A model generated the notes under the pieces. That model was not told where the DNA came from, searched no databases, and saw nothing but the letters and a program-made list of their open reading frames with translations. DNA of 64,000 nucleotides from NCBI RefSeq assembly GCF_023100685.1, contig NZ_CP090064.1, positions 1,550,001-1,614,000 on the forward strand. Reading direction: 5' to 3'. Position 1 is the first letter of the stretch. Every line of letters starts with the position of its first letter. Below are positions 47,965 to 55,822 of this stretch, piece by piece. The DNA is from Proteus vulgaris (GTDB lineage Bacteria; Pseudomonadota; Gammaproteobacteria; Enterobacterales; Enterobacteriaceae). The position numbers were made by a program, and so were the translations under genes.

Positions 47965-48599
47965 TTGATTACGCACTGAAATTACAGGAATTAAAAAGCC
48001 AACCTGCCCATAAATTAAAAGAAATTGGCGATCAGTGGCGTACACCTGAAAACCTGTATTGGGGTATCAATTCACTCTATGGGCCGTTCACGCTAGATTT
48101 ATTTACTGATGCACAAAACAGCAAATGCCCTAATTTCTATACAGTTGAGGATAATTCGCTAACCCAAGACTGGTCGGAAAAACTCAAAGAAATTGGCGGT
48201 TCAGCATTTGCCAACCCTCCTTATTCTCGTAGTTCATATCATGAGAAACAGGCTGTTACAGGTGTTCGCCACATTATGAATCATGCGTTAGCAATGCGTG
48301 AAAAAGGCGGGCGCTACGTTTTCTTGTTGAAAGTGGCTACAAGCGAAACATGGTGGTGTGAAGAAGCGGATCATATTTGTTTTATTCGCGGTCGTATTGG
48401 TTTTGACGTTCCGGAATGGTTTGTTCCAGCAGATGAAAACCAAGTGCCAACGGGTGCGTTTTTTGCGGGTGCTATCGTGGTGTTTGATAAAACGTGGAAT
48501 GGTAAAGCCATTGATTACATTCAACGTAGTGAGCTGGAGCAAATCGGTAAAACATTTGTTGAGCAGGCTAAATGGCTTGTGTCGAGAGGTGTTGCATGA
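47961..48599 (+). CDS. Phage N6-adenine DNA methyltransferase (Dam-like)
   Basis: The 212-residue protein has the phage Dam family plan: DQWRTPENLYWGINSLYGPF, LDLFTDAQNSKCPNFYT, then FANPPYSRSS (catalytic NPPY) and GRIGFDVP. It should methylate adenine in DNA and so protect phage DNA or change regulation. It overlaps the initiator by four bases and the next gene by four. Confidence 0.9.
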   Translation: MIDYALKLQELKSQPAHKLKEIGDQWRTPENLYWGINSLYGPFTLDLFTDAQNSKCPNFYTVEDNSLTQDWSEKLKEIGGSAFANPPYSRSSYHEKQAVTGVRHIMNHALAMREKGGRYVFLLKVATSETWWCEEADHICFIRGRIGFDVPEWFVPADENQVPTGAFFAGAIVVFDKTWNGKAIDYIQRSELEQIGKTFVEQAKWLVSRGVA

Positions 48600-48997
48600 A
48601 AATCACAGAGAAGATCTTACAACGCTACCATACTGGATCAGTTATTGATTCTAAAATCGTTAGTTTTGATTTGAATGTAGAGAGAGGCGTTGTCGCAACA
48701 GCACTTGGTATTTTATCCAAGCAAGGTGGAATAAAAAAAATAAAAACACCCAAAAAAACTCGATACACGCGATATCAAGTTACTGCTTCAGCTTCCTTGT
48801 TGTTAAACACGATGAGAATTAATGATGCAAAAAAAGAGCAAGACTACTTAAATAAACTAAAGAAACAAGAGGCTAAAGTATTTGATTTTCCCAGCATTAA
48901 ATGGGTAAAACGCGCCACTTCTAATTTTTCATTAATGGGTAAATTACCAACCGAGCCGTATGACTCATTAGTGAGAGCTGTAAGAGGTAATCAATAA
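48596..48997 (+). CDS. Hypothetical DNA-binding-like protein, 133 aa
   Basis: The product starts MKITEKILQRYHTGSVIDSK and has a winged-helix feel (VERGVVATALGILSKQGGIKK). A basic loop KTPKKTRYTRYQV follows, then a C-terminal KLPTEPYDSLVRAVRG. ATG 48596 overlaps the methylase stop (ATGA). It resembles phage proteins of unknown function in nin-like regions. Confidence 0.65.
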   Translation: MKITEKILQRYHTGSVIDSKIVSFDLNVERGVVATALGILSKQGGIKKIKTPKKTRYTRYQVTASASLLLNTMRINDAKKEQDYLNKLKKQEAKVFDFPSIKWVKRATSNFSLMGKLPTEPYDSLVRAVRGNQ

Positions 48998-49167
48998 TGA
49001 ACAATAAAAGCTGTCCATTCTGTAACTCTAAAAAACTAGAGGTCATGCAAGTGATGATCAATACATTCACTCGCTGTCAGAAATGTGGATCAAGAGGCCC
49101 TATTGCTAATAATGCGGATGAAGCTCTGAAGGCTTGGGATAAAAGAGAGGTGAGCAATGCTAACTAA
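48997..49167 (+). CDS. lar-like: Lar-like restriction alleviation protein
   Basis: The 56-residue protein has CPFCNSKKLEV near the start, CQKCGSRGP in the middle and EALKAWDKRE near the end, the Lar family zinc-ribbon pattern. Rac Lar reduces type I restriction and enhances modification of phage DNA. The ATG at 48997 overlaps the previous stop. It is next to a phage methylase, fitting an anti-restriction role. Confidence 0.85.
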   Translation: MNNKSCPFCNSKKLEVMQVMINTFTRCQKCGSRGPIANNADEALKAWDKREVSNAN

Positions 49168-49237
49168 ATACGCACTGTTTGTTGGTTTTTGGTTCGTTGT
49201 GACATTACTGATTGGGTTGTGGGGTACTTATGCCTGA
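49157..49237 (+). CDS. Tiny membrane protein, 26 aa
   Basis: MLTKYALFVGFWFVV and TLLIGLWGTYA form one membrane span. A strong GAGAGGTG sequence precedes ATG 49157, which overlaps the Lar gene; its stop overlaps the RusA start. The tight packing supports translation. The function is unknown. Confidence 0.6.
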   Translation: MLTKYALFVGFWFVVTLLIGLWGTYA

Positions 49238-49613
49238 ATTAACCCTAACATTGCCATTTCCACCCAGCGTTAACTCATATTGGAGAAACATTAAAGGTAG
49301 AACGCTGATCAGTGAAAAAGGGCGTAAGTTTCGAATTAACACAATTGCGTCTGTGTATGAGCAATTAAAACGAAAACCCAAAGCAATTAAAGAAAATGTC
49401 TCTGTCCTGGTTCGCTTATATCCACCAACAAAACAGTGTAGAGACATCGATAACTTTTTAAAGGCCCCGTTTGATGCATTAACACACGCGGGTGTTTGGG
49501 AAGATGATCAGCAAGTGAAGCATATGGATGTGATGCTAATGGAAGTCGTAAAGGGTGGAAAGTTAGAAATCACTATCCGCTCATTTAATAACGTGATGTA
49601 CGGTCACGAGTAA
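49230..49613 (+). CDS. rusA: RusA-like Holliday junction resolvase
   Basis: The 127-residue enzyme starts MPELTLTLPFPPSVNSYWR and has RDIDNFLKAPFDALTHAGVWEDDQQV, carrying the acidic residues of RusA. It cuts Holliday junctions in phage recombination. It sits in the position of NinG/RusA in lambdoid genomes. ATG 49230 is chosen because it aligns with the RusA N terminus. Confidence 0.93.
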   Translation: MPELTLTLPFPPSVNSYWRNIKGRTLISEKGRKFRINTIASVYEQLKRKPKAIKENVSVLVRLYPPTKQCRDIDNFLKAPFDALTHAGVWEDDQQVKHMDVMLMEVVKGGKLEITIRSFNNVMYGHE

Positions 49614-49631
49614 AACGTGGAGAGAAATAGC

Positions 49632-50339
49632 ATGATGCAAAGAACAATGGAAGTTTCAGCATTACCTGCAATGAATCGCGAATTAACTATGTCGAGTAGA
49701 GAGATTGCTAGTTTAACGGGCAGTAATCACTCAGATGTTAAGCGTTCTGCAGATAGGCTTTTTATTGCTCAAATTTTAACCCAGCCAATGGCTGAGTTCC
49801 CTTTTGAGCATAACGGAAATCAATATACTGAATACCGTTTTAATAAAAGAGACTCACTAGTGCTGGTGGCTCGATTATCACCTCAGTTCACAGCGAAAAT
49901 TGTCGATCGCTGGCAGGAATTAGAGTCAAAAATGCAACCTCTCATTCCTCAAACATTACCAGAGGCATTGCGATTAGCTGCAGACTTAGCAGAAGAAAAA
50001 CAAAAGCTGGAAAGTGAATTGGCGATTGCTACACCTAAAGCTCAGTTTGTTGATAATTATGTTTTATCCACGGGTTCTATGACGTTTCGCCAAGTGTGCA
50101 AATTACTGCAGGTGAAAGAAACTGATTTTCGCTGTTTTCTAATAGATAAGAAAATAATGTATCGCTTGAATAATACATTTACGCCTTATCAAATCCATGT
50201 AGATCTTGGTCGCTTTGAGATAAAGACAGGCACTAACCAAACCAATAATCATGCATTTGCACAATCACGGTTTACTGCTAAAGGCGTTAAGTGGATCGCA
50301 GGGCTATGGGCTGAATATAAAGTAGGGGATATCATCTAA
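49632..50339 (+). CDS. Rha-type regulatory protein with KilAC domain
   Basis: The 235-residue protein has an N-terminal Rha domain (TMSSREIASLTGSNHSDVKRSADRL, then YTEYRFNKRDSLVLVARLSP). The C-terminal KilA-C/antirepressor domain has FRQVCKLLQVKETDFRCFLID and FAQSRFTAKGVKWIA. Such proteins regulate phage gene expression and can act as antirepressors. ATG 49632 has GGAGAG in front; a GTG at 49617 is the alternative. Confidence 0.88.
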   Translation: MMQRTMEVSALPAMNRELTMSSREIASLTGSNHSDVKRSADRLFIAQILTQPMAEFPFEHNGNQYTEYRFNKRDSLVLVARLSPQFTAKIVDRWQELESKMQPLIPQTLPEALRLAADLAEEKQKLESELAIATPKAQFVDNYVLSTGSMTFRQVCKLLQVKETDFRCFLIDKKIMYRLNNTFTPYQIHVDLGRFEIKTGTNQTNNHAFAQSRFTAKGVKWIAGLWAEYKVGDII

Positions 50340-51364
50340 TGAAATTACTGTTAACACCCTACATTCAGCCTGATCTTGGTGTTGTATTACTTAAGCCGGG
50401 TGCGGAATTACTCGAGCAATTTAAAAAGTACCATCGCGTGATTATTAGTGATGTGCCGAAAAGTTTAGATGTGTTGCCCTCAGGAGCTTTAACTGGCGAT
50501 GAACAGCCAATTTTAAACAATAAGCACATCATTCAATTTCTTAATAGCAAAAAAGTGATCCACGCCATAGATAAGGTTGCACCGATGGATTCGTGGGTTA
50601 TTAGTAATATCAAATGCTGTCAGATTGATAACGATGAAGACAATTATCATCACCATGAATTAGTGACGACCTTTCACGAGGCTGGCGTGATCCGCACTTG
50701 CTGGCATCATGATAATCATATTCGCCATTCATCTTCGGGTTGGATTGCTGAATTAGCTCATAAAAATCGTATCAATTGGATGTTAGATACTATTCGTAGT
50801 CGTTTGAGATTAGATAGTGGCCACCAGCTGACAATACCTGATTTTTTCTCATTTGCGGTTATGCATAACTTGGTCGATGAATTGCCAGAAGCGATATTAC
50901 GCCAGATTTTAAATTGGTCAGATAAACAAGAAGAACGCAGAGTTCATGGTGGTTTTCCTGAAGCTGACATCATTCCAAGTAACGTGACAGCGCTATCAGC
51001 AATGAATGAGCGTTTAGATGTGATAAAACCGGTTATTAAAGTTGTCGTTGATCCTGAGCCACCAGCGTCATTTCTTCTTAAACCTAAAATGCAACGTTGG
51101 GAAAGCCCCGACTGGCTCCAATGGGTAAAGACTCAACCGTGTTGCGTGTGTGGGCAACAGGCTGATGATCCGCACCACATCATCGGTCATGGTATGGGAG
51201 GAATGGGAATGAAAGCTCACGACTTGTTCACTATTCCATTATGTCGCATTCATCATGACGAGTTACATCGTGACCCAAAACAATGGGAAGCCACTCACGG
51301 TAATCAAATCGAATTGTTATTTCATTTTTTAAACCGTTCATTAGGTATCGGTGCATTTATTTAA
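50339..51364 (+). CDS. DUF968 protein with C-terminal HNH nuclease domain
   Basis: The 341-residue product has an N-terminal DUF968 region (TPYIQPDLGVVLLKPGAELL) and a C-terminal HNH: TQPCCVCGQQADDPHHIIGHGMGG and CRIHHDELHRDPKQWE. The HNH is related to the Ref-like gene of prophage 1 (11823-12134). It probably helps in recombination. It overlaps the preceding stop (TAATG). Confidence 0.9.
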   Translation: MKLLLTPYIQPDLGVVLLKPGAELLEQFKKYHRVIISDVPKSLDVLPSGALTGDEQPILNNKHIIQFLNSKKVIHAIDKVAPMDSWVISNIKCCQIDNDEDNYHHHELVTTFHEAGVIRTCWHHDNHIRHSSSGWIAELAHKNRINWMLDTIRSRLRLDSGHQLTIPDFFSFAVMHNLVDELPEAILRQILNWSDKQEERRVHGGFPEADIIPSNVTALSAMNERLDVIKPVIKVVVDPEPPASFLLKPKMQRWESPDWLQWVKTQPCCVCGQQADDPHHIIGHGMGGMGMKAHDLFTIPLCRIHHDELHRDPKQWEATHGNQIELLFHFLNRSLGIGAFI

Positions 51365-51381
51365 CGTGTGTACGGCACGAG
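51361..51381 (+). repeat. 21-bp repeated leader, copy before the antiterminator gene
   Basis: Exact copy of the sequence at 40593-40613 (minus strand, before xis). It overlaps the stop of the DUF968 gene and is 10 bases from the ATG at 51391. Confidence 0.7.
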
Positions 51382-51390
51382 GAGTATTAG

Positions 51391-51942
51391 ATGATTTATC
51401 CATTAACAGTAGGTAAAAGTGAAGAGCATTTGAAATTACGTACACTGGAAAGTGTGTGGATTCGTGGGCGTTTGAGAATGTGGGGAAGATGGGCGGCTTT
51501 TAGTAAGATTCCTAGTGCTACAAGCATGTTTAATCAATTATTGGAAGAACCAACAATCACAAAAAAATCTTTAAAAGATGCAATAAATAGAATGTATACA
51601 TCAGGATTATCCAAAGAAACTTTATTGATGTTCCTAGAAGAGTTTAAGGATAAAAAAACACTTAGCAGTATGTGGTTTTGCTCTGATACTGAAGGTAGTG
51701 AAATGGATAAGGTTATTTGTGAGGTAATGAATGCAGATGCCGGATTGCTGAGTATTCTTAAGCAGCACTATGTTTATAAAAAATCAAAACATGAGATAGC
51801 ATTAGAGCTTTGTGAGAAAGATGGTCGGTATTGTTTGCGTACATATCAAGACAGAGTTAAAGCATGGCTAAATGTTGCTGAATTTATGCTCTATCGCCCG
51901 ATGTGTGATAGATTTGATAGAGAGTATCATTATTCTGAATAA
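51391..51942 (+). CDS. Antitermination-type protein, DUF1133
   Basis: The 183-residue protein starts MIYPLTVGKSEEHLKLRTLE and has SVWIRGRLRMWGRWAAFSK, the DUF1133 hallmark. The C-terminal part has CLRTYQDRVKAWLNVAEFMLYRPM. Members occupy the Q position of lambdoid phages and are considered late antiterminators. AGGAG lies before the ATG. A terminator hairpin follows the gene. Confidence 0.85.
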   Translation: MIYPLTVGKSEEHLKLRTLESVWIRGRLRMWGRWAAFSKIPSATSMFNQLLEEPTITKKSLKDAINRMYTSGLSKETLLMFLEEFKDKKTLSSMWFCSDTEGSEMDKVICEVMNADAGLLSILKQHYVYKKSKHEIALELCEKDGRYCLRTYQDRVKAWLNVAEFMLYRPMCDRFDREYHYSE

Positions 51943-52022
51943 AGCTTGACTATTTTGCCGATAAAGTTATAGTTTTCATATATGCTGTGCGAAGCTATAC
52001 ACGCAACACAGTAAATGAATTT

Positions 52023-52047
52023 GAAGCCTCGCTAATGCGCGGGGCTT
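52023..52047. terminator. Terminator between antiterminator and convergent gene
   Basis: GAAGCCTCGC-taat-GCGCGGGGCTT forms a long GC-rich hairpin followed by ATTTATTT. It can end both the plus-strand antiterminator transcript and the minus-strand gene at 52054-52968. Confidence 0.7.
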
Positions 52048-52053
52048 ATTTAT

Positions 52054-52968
52054 TTATAGCTTTTCCAAAAATGTTTGATACCGATCTATATCAGCATTAC
52101 TTACATTCTCATCTTTTTCCATCCATTTAAGTAATTGTGATAAATTTTTGTTTGTGAAAAATAGTCTCGCTATTTCCAGTTTATCTTTCAATCTAGTTAT
52201 ATTTGTATTTATGGCGTTTATTTTTACCATTATTTTCTTTAGTTTGGTTCTTGATGTTCTTTCGGGATCACAGGATTCCAATTCCGATACTGGTGCTTTT
52301 AATTCAGAATAAAAGATAGAATCCAAGCTATCATCCTTTGATAAAAAATCTATATACTTGATTTGCCCAACAACGATATCGACTGTTTCATCAATACGTC
52401 GGCCTGCAACTTCGGCTAACTCTTTTTCTTTAGCCGTTGTGAGCGTGGTTAAGTAGACTTTATTGTCATTATTGCCATACATAATTTGAAGTCTATTATA
52501 AGCAGATCTTCCAATTATATTAGGGTCGGATATATCTTTAAATAAACGTATTGCCCATAAAATGTTTTTTGGACCCACAGTTAATTCATTTATTTTCTTC
52601 CACAAAGTGAATATTTCTGGTTTAGCTAGTCGGGCACTTTGTTTTAATTTTTCATATTCGACTTTATTTAAAAACTCCGATGACATTTCACCAAAAATAA
52701 CATCAAAGTATTTATTACCACAGGCATTACCAATATTTGTTTCTATTTCTGCATCGGTTTTTACAATATACCCTCGTAAATGAGGAGTATTACAATTTTT
52801 CAGACCACAAGATATTTTTTCATCAAGTTCGTAGTAACCTATTATTTTATCTAATGATTTTCCTTTTATGTCAAGTGCTTCAGTATAATGTTCTCTATTT
52901 TTTATAATGCTCCAGTCAGGTACTTGGACAATTTCATCGTCTATTTGTAGATATATTTTATTTGCCAT
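52054..52968 (-). CDS. Orphan protein with zinc-binding-like Cys/His motif, 304 aa
   Basis: The minus-strand gene starts MANKIYLQIDDEIVQVPDWS. Residues about 50-90 carry CGLKNCNTPHLRGY and GNACGNKYF, a possible treble-clef zinc site. The rest is helical, with a C-terminal coiled coil (KIMVKINAINTNITRLKDKLE). It is very AT-rich and transcribed against the late genes. An AGGTATTAC sequence lies before the ATG. It sits between Q and lysis genes, a known cargo spot. No family recognised. Confidence 0.65.
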   Translation of the reverse strand: MANKIYLQIDDEIVQVPDWSIIKNREHYTEALDIKGKSLDKIIGYYELDEKISCGLKNCNTPHLRGYIVKTDAEIETNIGNACGNKYFDVIFGEMSSEFLNKVEYEKLKQSARLAKPEIFTLWKKINELTVGPKNILWAIRLFKDISDPNIIGRSAYNRLQIMYGNNDNKVYLTTLTTAKEKELAEVAGRRIDETVDIVVGQIKYIDFLSKDDSLDSIFYSELKAPVSELESCDPERTSRTKLKKIMVKINAINTNITRLKDKLEIARLFFTNKNLSQLLKWMEKDENVSNADIDRYQTFLEKL

Positions 52969-53168
52969 TGTAATACCTTTATTTTTGTACAGAACAATTA
53001 TTATACAATGAAATCTAGGTTAGTGATCCTTAACAATTAGTTACTCCTTAATAATGAGGGGGATGTCGATTAACCTATTGATATTTAATAAAAATTCTCA
53101 TCTGAATTGTGGTGATCCAACTATCAGGTAATTCCGGATGGTTCACATTATTTCGTTTAGAGGCTTAT

Positions 53169-53513
53169 ATGACGATTAATAATTTAAAAGCAATCAATGG
53201 TCGGTATGTAGCCGAGGAGCGAAGAAAAGCGATTATTGAAAGGGCTGAGAAAAAAGCCAGTACATATAATTCGGCTAAAAAAATATTTCAAATGGCAGGA
53301 TCTGGCGAATACGTTAAACATGGAAATGGTTATATTGATGTTGTTCTTCATGGTCAAAACATTATCTATTTTCTCTCTCTTTTGAGGGGAACTAAATTAT
53401 TTAAAAAATATGATAGTAAAGTCTACCAGCACAGAACGTGCAAGAAGCTATTTCTCTATGAACAACTAAATGAGTTAGGCGGAGTTAATTTCGCCAGAAT
53501 TATCCTTTCCTAA
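53169..53513 (+). CDS. Hypothetical protein upstream of lysis genes, 114 aa
   Basis: The product starts MTINNLKAINGRYVAEERRK and is basic and helical in its first half (AIIERAEKKASTYNSAKKIF). A hydrophobic stretch VVLHGQNIIYFLSLLRG follows. It is divergent from the orphan gene 52054-52968 and AT-rich as well, so the two may have arrived together. Start at 53169 behind AGAGGC. Function unknown. Confidence 0.6.
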   Translation: MTINNLKAINGRYVAEERRKAIIERAEKKASTYNSAKKIFQMAGSGEYVKHGNGYIDVVLHGQNIIYFLSLLRGTKLFKKYDSKVYQHRTCKKLFLYEQLNELGGVNFARIILS

Positions 53514-53516
53514 TAC

Positions 53517-53580
53517 GCAGACCACAGTATCAATCACACAATAATCACTTCACACAAGAGCTGTGTGTCTGCACCTTTTT
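53517..53580 (+). terminator. Long-stem hairpin with T tract before the holin (tR'-like)
   Basis: GCAGACCACAG (53517-53527) pairs with CTGTGTGTCTGC (53561-53572) with one bulge, followed by ACCTTTTT. It lies just upstream of the lysis genes, where a Q-dependent terminator would be expected. Confidence 0.5.
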
Positions 53581-53603
53581 AACTAAATAACAGGACTACA
53601 CAC

Positions 53604-53993
53604 ATGAATGAGCCGTTAACGGGCACTACAACAGCATCGCTAGCGGGCGTTTCAATTGTAGGCCTGTTTGCTGGTATGGATGCTGGCGTTGTTATTGGGG
53701 CGTTTGCAGGAGCAGTTATTTTTGTTTTATCTGCTCATGATATTCGTCTATTAAAGCGTTGGACTTATTTCGCGGTTGCGTTCCTTATTGGTATTTATGG
53801 TGCTGATTTTATGTCGGGTATTCTTAGCGATATAACCGGTGGCCGTGATGTTGATAAATCAGTAGGGGCAATGTTTTCGTCAGCAGGACTGGTGGGTGTT
53901 TTGGTCTCAATATCAAAACCTGGTGCAATGACTGACGGAATAAATAAGTTTATTAATAATCTGATAGATAAATTCAGAGGGGGTGGCAGATGA
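53604..53993 (+). CDS. Holin, putative (first membrane protein of lysis cassette)
   Basis: The 129-residue protein has three to four spans: TASLAGVSIVGLFAGMDAG, VVIGAFAGAVIFVLSAH, WTYFAVAFLIGIYGADFM and a weaker GAMFSSAGLVGVLVS. A polar, basic C terminus follows. It fits the phage holin type paired with a second 3-TM protein. AACAGGA precedes ATG 53604. It should be the pore former for endolysin release. Confidence 0.82.
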   Translation: MNEPLTGTTTASLAGVSIVGLFAGMDAGVVIGAFAGAVIFVLSAHDIRLLKRWTYFAVAFLIGIYGADFMSGILSDITGGRDVDKSVGAMFSSAGLVGVLVSISKPGAMTDGINKFINNLIDKFRGGGR

Positions 53994-54289
53994 CCATCTC
54001 AATGTTTTGGATTTACATCAATTTCTTTTCTTGTTTACTCGCAGTCATTCGACTTATTAATTATCGACGTAATGGTGCTCAATATAAATTTGGGGCGTCA
54101 TTCATTGCGTGGATATTAATTATTTTATTGGGTTCGGTACCATTGCGGATCTTAACAGATGATTATTCTCATGCTGACCCATTTGAGGTCGGTATCAATT
54201 TATCGTTATGCATACTCATTTTATTGAGTCGCGGAAACATAATGCAAATATTCAGAGGTGTTAGACATGGCAAAGATGGCTCGCGGTGA
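53990..54289 (+). CDS. Second holin-type membrane protein
   Basis: The 99-residue product has three hydrophobic spans: ISMFWIYINFFSCLLAVI, FIAWILIILLGSVPLRI and FEVGINLSLCILILLS. It resembles the 3-TM phage holin family. Its gene overlaps the first holin by four bases and the endolysin by 23. It may be a holin or a holin regulator. Confidence 0.78.
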   Translation: MTISMFWIYINFFSCLLAVIRLINYRRNGAQYKFGASFIAWILIILLGSVPLRILTDDYSHADPFEVGINLSLCILILLSRGNIMQIFRGVRHGKDGSR

Positions 54290-54686
54290 ACGTAATAATA
54301 ACCCCGGCAACATTGACTATAACCCACGTAATAAATGGAAAGGTTTGGTCGGTATTGAAACTGGAGTGCCTAACCCTCGATTCTGTGTCTTTGAGTCGGC
54401 TGAGTATGGCATCAGAGCAATTTATAAACTAACTCAAACATATCAACGTAAATATGGTTTGAACTCAGTATCAGCAATTATTAATAAGTATGCACCGCCA
54501 ATTGAGAACAATACCACTGGTTATATCACTCGTGCATCAAAAGAGATTGGTGTTGGTATTAATGACAAGATAAACACTCAATCAAAACAGGTTGCTATCT
54601 CTTTAGCAAAAGCAATTGTAGGCGTTGAGTTGGGCTATCAGCCTTATGCAGATAAGGTCTATGAAGATGCTTGGTTATTGCTATGA
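54267..54686 (+). CDS. Endolysin, P5/transglycosylase-like
   Basis: The 139-residue protein starts MAKMARGERNNNPGNIDYN and has RFCVFESAEYGIRAIYKLTQTYQRKYG, then NTTGYITRASKEIGVG. This is the structural protein P5 type lytic enzyme named after phage PRD1. It differs from the M15 endolysin of prophage 1. ATG 54267 has GAGGTG 6 bases upstream. It should cut peptidoglycan after holin action. Confidence 0.85.
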   Translation: MAKMARGERNNNPGNIDYNPRNKWKGLVGIETGVPNPRFCVFESAEYGIRAIYKLTQTYQRKYGLNSVSAIINKYAPPIENNTTGYITRASKEIGVGINDKINTQSKQVAISLAKAIVGVELGYQPYADKVYEDAWLLL

Positions 54687-55135
54687 GTAAATATATCCCA
54701 TGGTTTTTTCTCATACTTTTAAGTGCTCTATTAATGGCATTAAGTTTATCAAATGCAAAAATAAAAACGCTAAGTAACGAGAATGAATCACTCAGCAAGG
54801 ATTTGTCTGAGCAAATTAATATTAATAGCAACTATAAAGAACGCATTGATAAGTTAAATAAACTCGATAGTGATCATCAGCAGGAGCTTTCTAATGCAAA
54901 GAATGAAATTAGTCGCTTACGTGATATTAGCGAGCGTAATCCTGAGCGGGTGTACATCAAAGCCAGCTGTCCAAAGAGCACCAGTAATCCCACCTCCGGC
55001 ATGGATGATGCAATCACCGCCAGACCTACTGACACCGCTATCAGAAATTATTGGTTACTCAGAGAGCGAATTGCAGAGTCAGAGCAAGTCATCCTAGGGT
55101 TGCAAGATTACATTAGAACTGAGTGTGTAAATTAA
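54683..55135 (+). CDS. Rz: Rz-like inner-membrane spanin, prophage 2
   Basis: The 150-residue protein has an N-terminal span (YIPWFFLILLSALLMALSL) and a periplasmic coiled coil (SNENESLSKDLSEQINI). Its last 80 residues are nearly the same as in Rz of prophage 1 (SERNPERVYIKASCPKS, YWLLRERIAESEQ). ATG 54683 overlaps the endolysin stop (ATGA). Confidence 0.9.
   Translation: MSKYIPWFFLILLSALLMALSLSNAKIKTLSNENESLSKDLSEQININSNYKERIDKLNKLDSDHQQELSNAKNEISRLRDISERNPERVYIKASCPKSTSNPTSGMDDAITARPTDTAIRNYWLLRERIAESEQVILGLQDYIRTECVN
54894..55097 (+). CDS. Rz1: Rz1-like lipoprotein nested in Rz, prophage 2
   Basis: The 67-residue ORF starts MQRMKLVAYVILASVILSGC, with lipobox LSGC. The mature part is Pro-rich (VIPPPAWMMQSPPDLL). 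It lies inside Rz in another frame. CAGGAGC precedes the ATG at 54894. It is highly similar to Rz1 of prophage 1. Confidence 0.92.
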   Translation: MQRMKLVAYVILASVILSGCTSKPAVQRAPVIPPPAWMMQSPPDLLTPLSEIIGYSESELQSQSKSS

Positions 55136-55139
55136 AAAA

Positions 55140-55164
55140 AGCCCAACACAGTGAAGTGAGGGCT
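55140..55164 (-). terminator. Minus-strand terminator
   Basis: On the minus strand AGCCC-N15-GGGCT is followed by T7. It is placed to end a leftward transcript, for example one from the small gene at 55360-55446, just before it would run into the Rz gene. Confidence 0.6.
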
Positions 55165-55359
55165 AATAGCTAGTTATAACAGAATATCATTATTTTTATA
55201 ATGCTGTGAATGTGAATAAGATGCGATAAAAAATATTTTTACAGCTAGTGTGTTGGTGTCTCGAAATTTACTACAAAAGGAATAAAAATAATAAAATAAC
55301 GCAAGATATTCAGCTATATTGGATATGATTATTTATTTAACTTATTGTTTTAATAAGTT

Positions 55360-55446
55360 TTATTTTCTTTTATTCTTTGAGTCAGATTTTGTGGTGGCGA
55401 GGGAAATTAAGAATATAACAGCGATAATTGTGTATAAAAAATACAT
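55360..55446 (-). CDS. Tiny membrane peptide, 28 aa, possible type I toxin
   Basis: The peptide MYFLYTIIAVIFLISL plus a charged tail TTKSDSKNKRK is a one-span membrane peptide. AAGGAGG, an ideal Shine-Dalgarno sequence, lies 5 bases before ATG 55446. A palindrome AACTTATT/AATAAGTT follows its stop directly (55339-55359), and a leftward terminator is at 55140-55164. Size, hydrophobicity and isolated position recall type I toxins. No antisense antitoxin is identified. Confidence 0.45.
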   Translation of the reverse strand: MYFLYTIIAVIFLISLATTKSDSKNKRK

Positions 55447-55779
55447 AATACCTCCTTGTTTGAATGAGTGTCAGAGAGGTTTTATTATTGATGTAAGGTC
55501 ATGCGGGAAATAAACATCTATAACAAAAAATTAGCGTCCTCACGTAAGAATATAAGTTTATATATTAACATTAAAAGTAATTATTGAGAGTGATGTAGAT
55601 CTAACTAATATCATGAAAATGAATTATTTATTTATTAATCATTTGGTTACAATGAAATAACATACTGTAATTATCTATTGCAAAGAATTGTTTTTTTATT
55701 AAATTAGTAGGTGTAATTATAATAATCTAATTCTACAAACATCATTCATTGAGTGGCGTTGATAGAGTTTATATAGATA
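55447..55779. other. AT-rich gap without convincing genes
   Basis: Apart from the upstream region of the small peptide gene, I see no plausible ORF with a ribosome binding site on either strand. A promoter-like TTGCAA at 55678 reads rightward towards the terminator at 55780. A short untranslated RNA between them is possible but unsupported. Confidence 0.4.
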
Positions 55780-55808
55780 GCCATCAGTTAATAGCTGGTG
55801 GCTTTTTT
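55780..55808 (+). terminator. Plus-strand terminator before the head module
   Basis: GCCATCAG-ttaatag-CTGGTGGC forms an 8-bp stem with one wobble pair, followed by T6. It lies 15 bases before the gene at 55823. Confidence 0.8.
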
Positions 55809-55822
55809 ATTGGAGAAGTTAA

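Noticed and set aside
52979..52994. LexA-box-like CTTT-N8-ACAG before the 52054-52968 gene
   Set aside because: One of the essential CTGT bases differs; too weak to claim SOS control.
55319..55513. Plus-strand 64-codon ORF in the gap after Rz
   Set aside because: No ribosome binding site and an unlikely composition; the minus-strand 28-codon gene in the same place has an ideal one.
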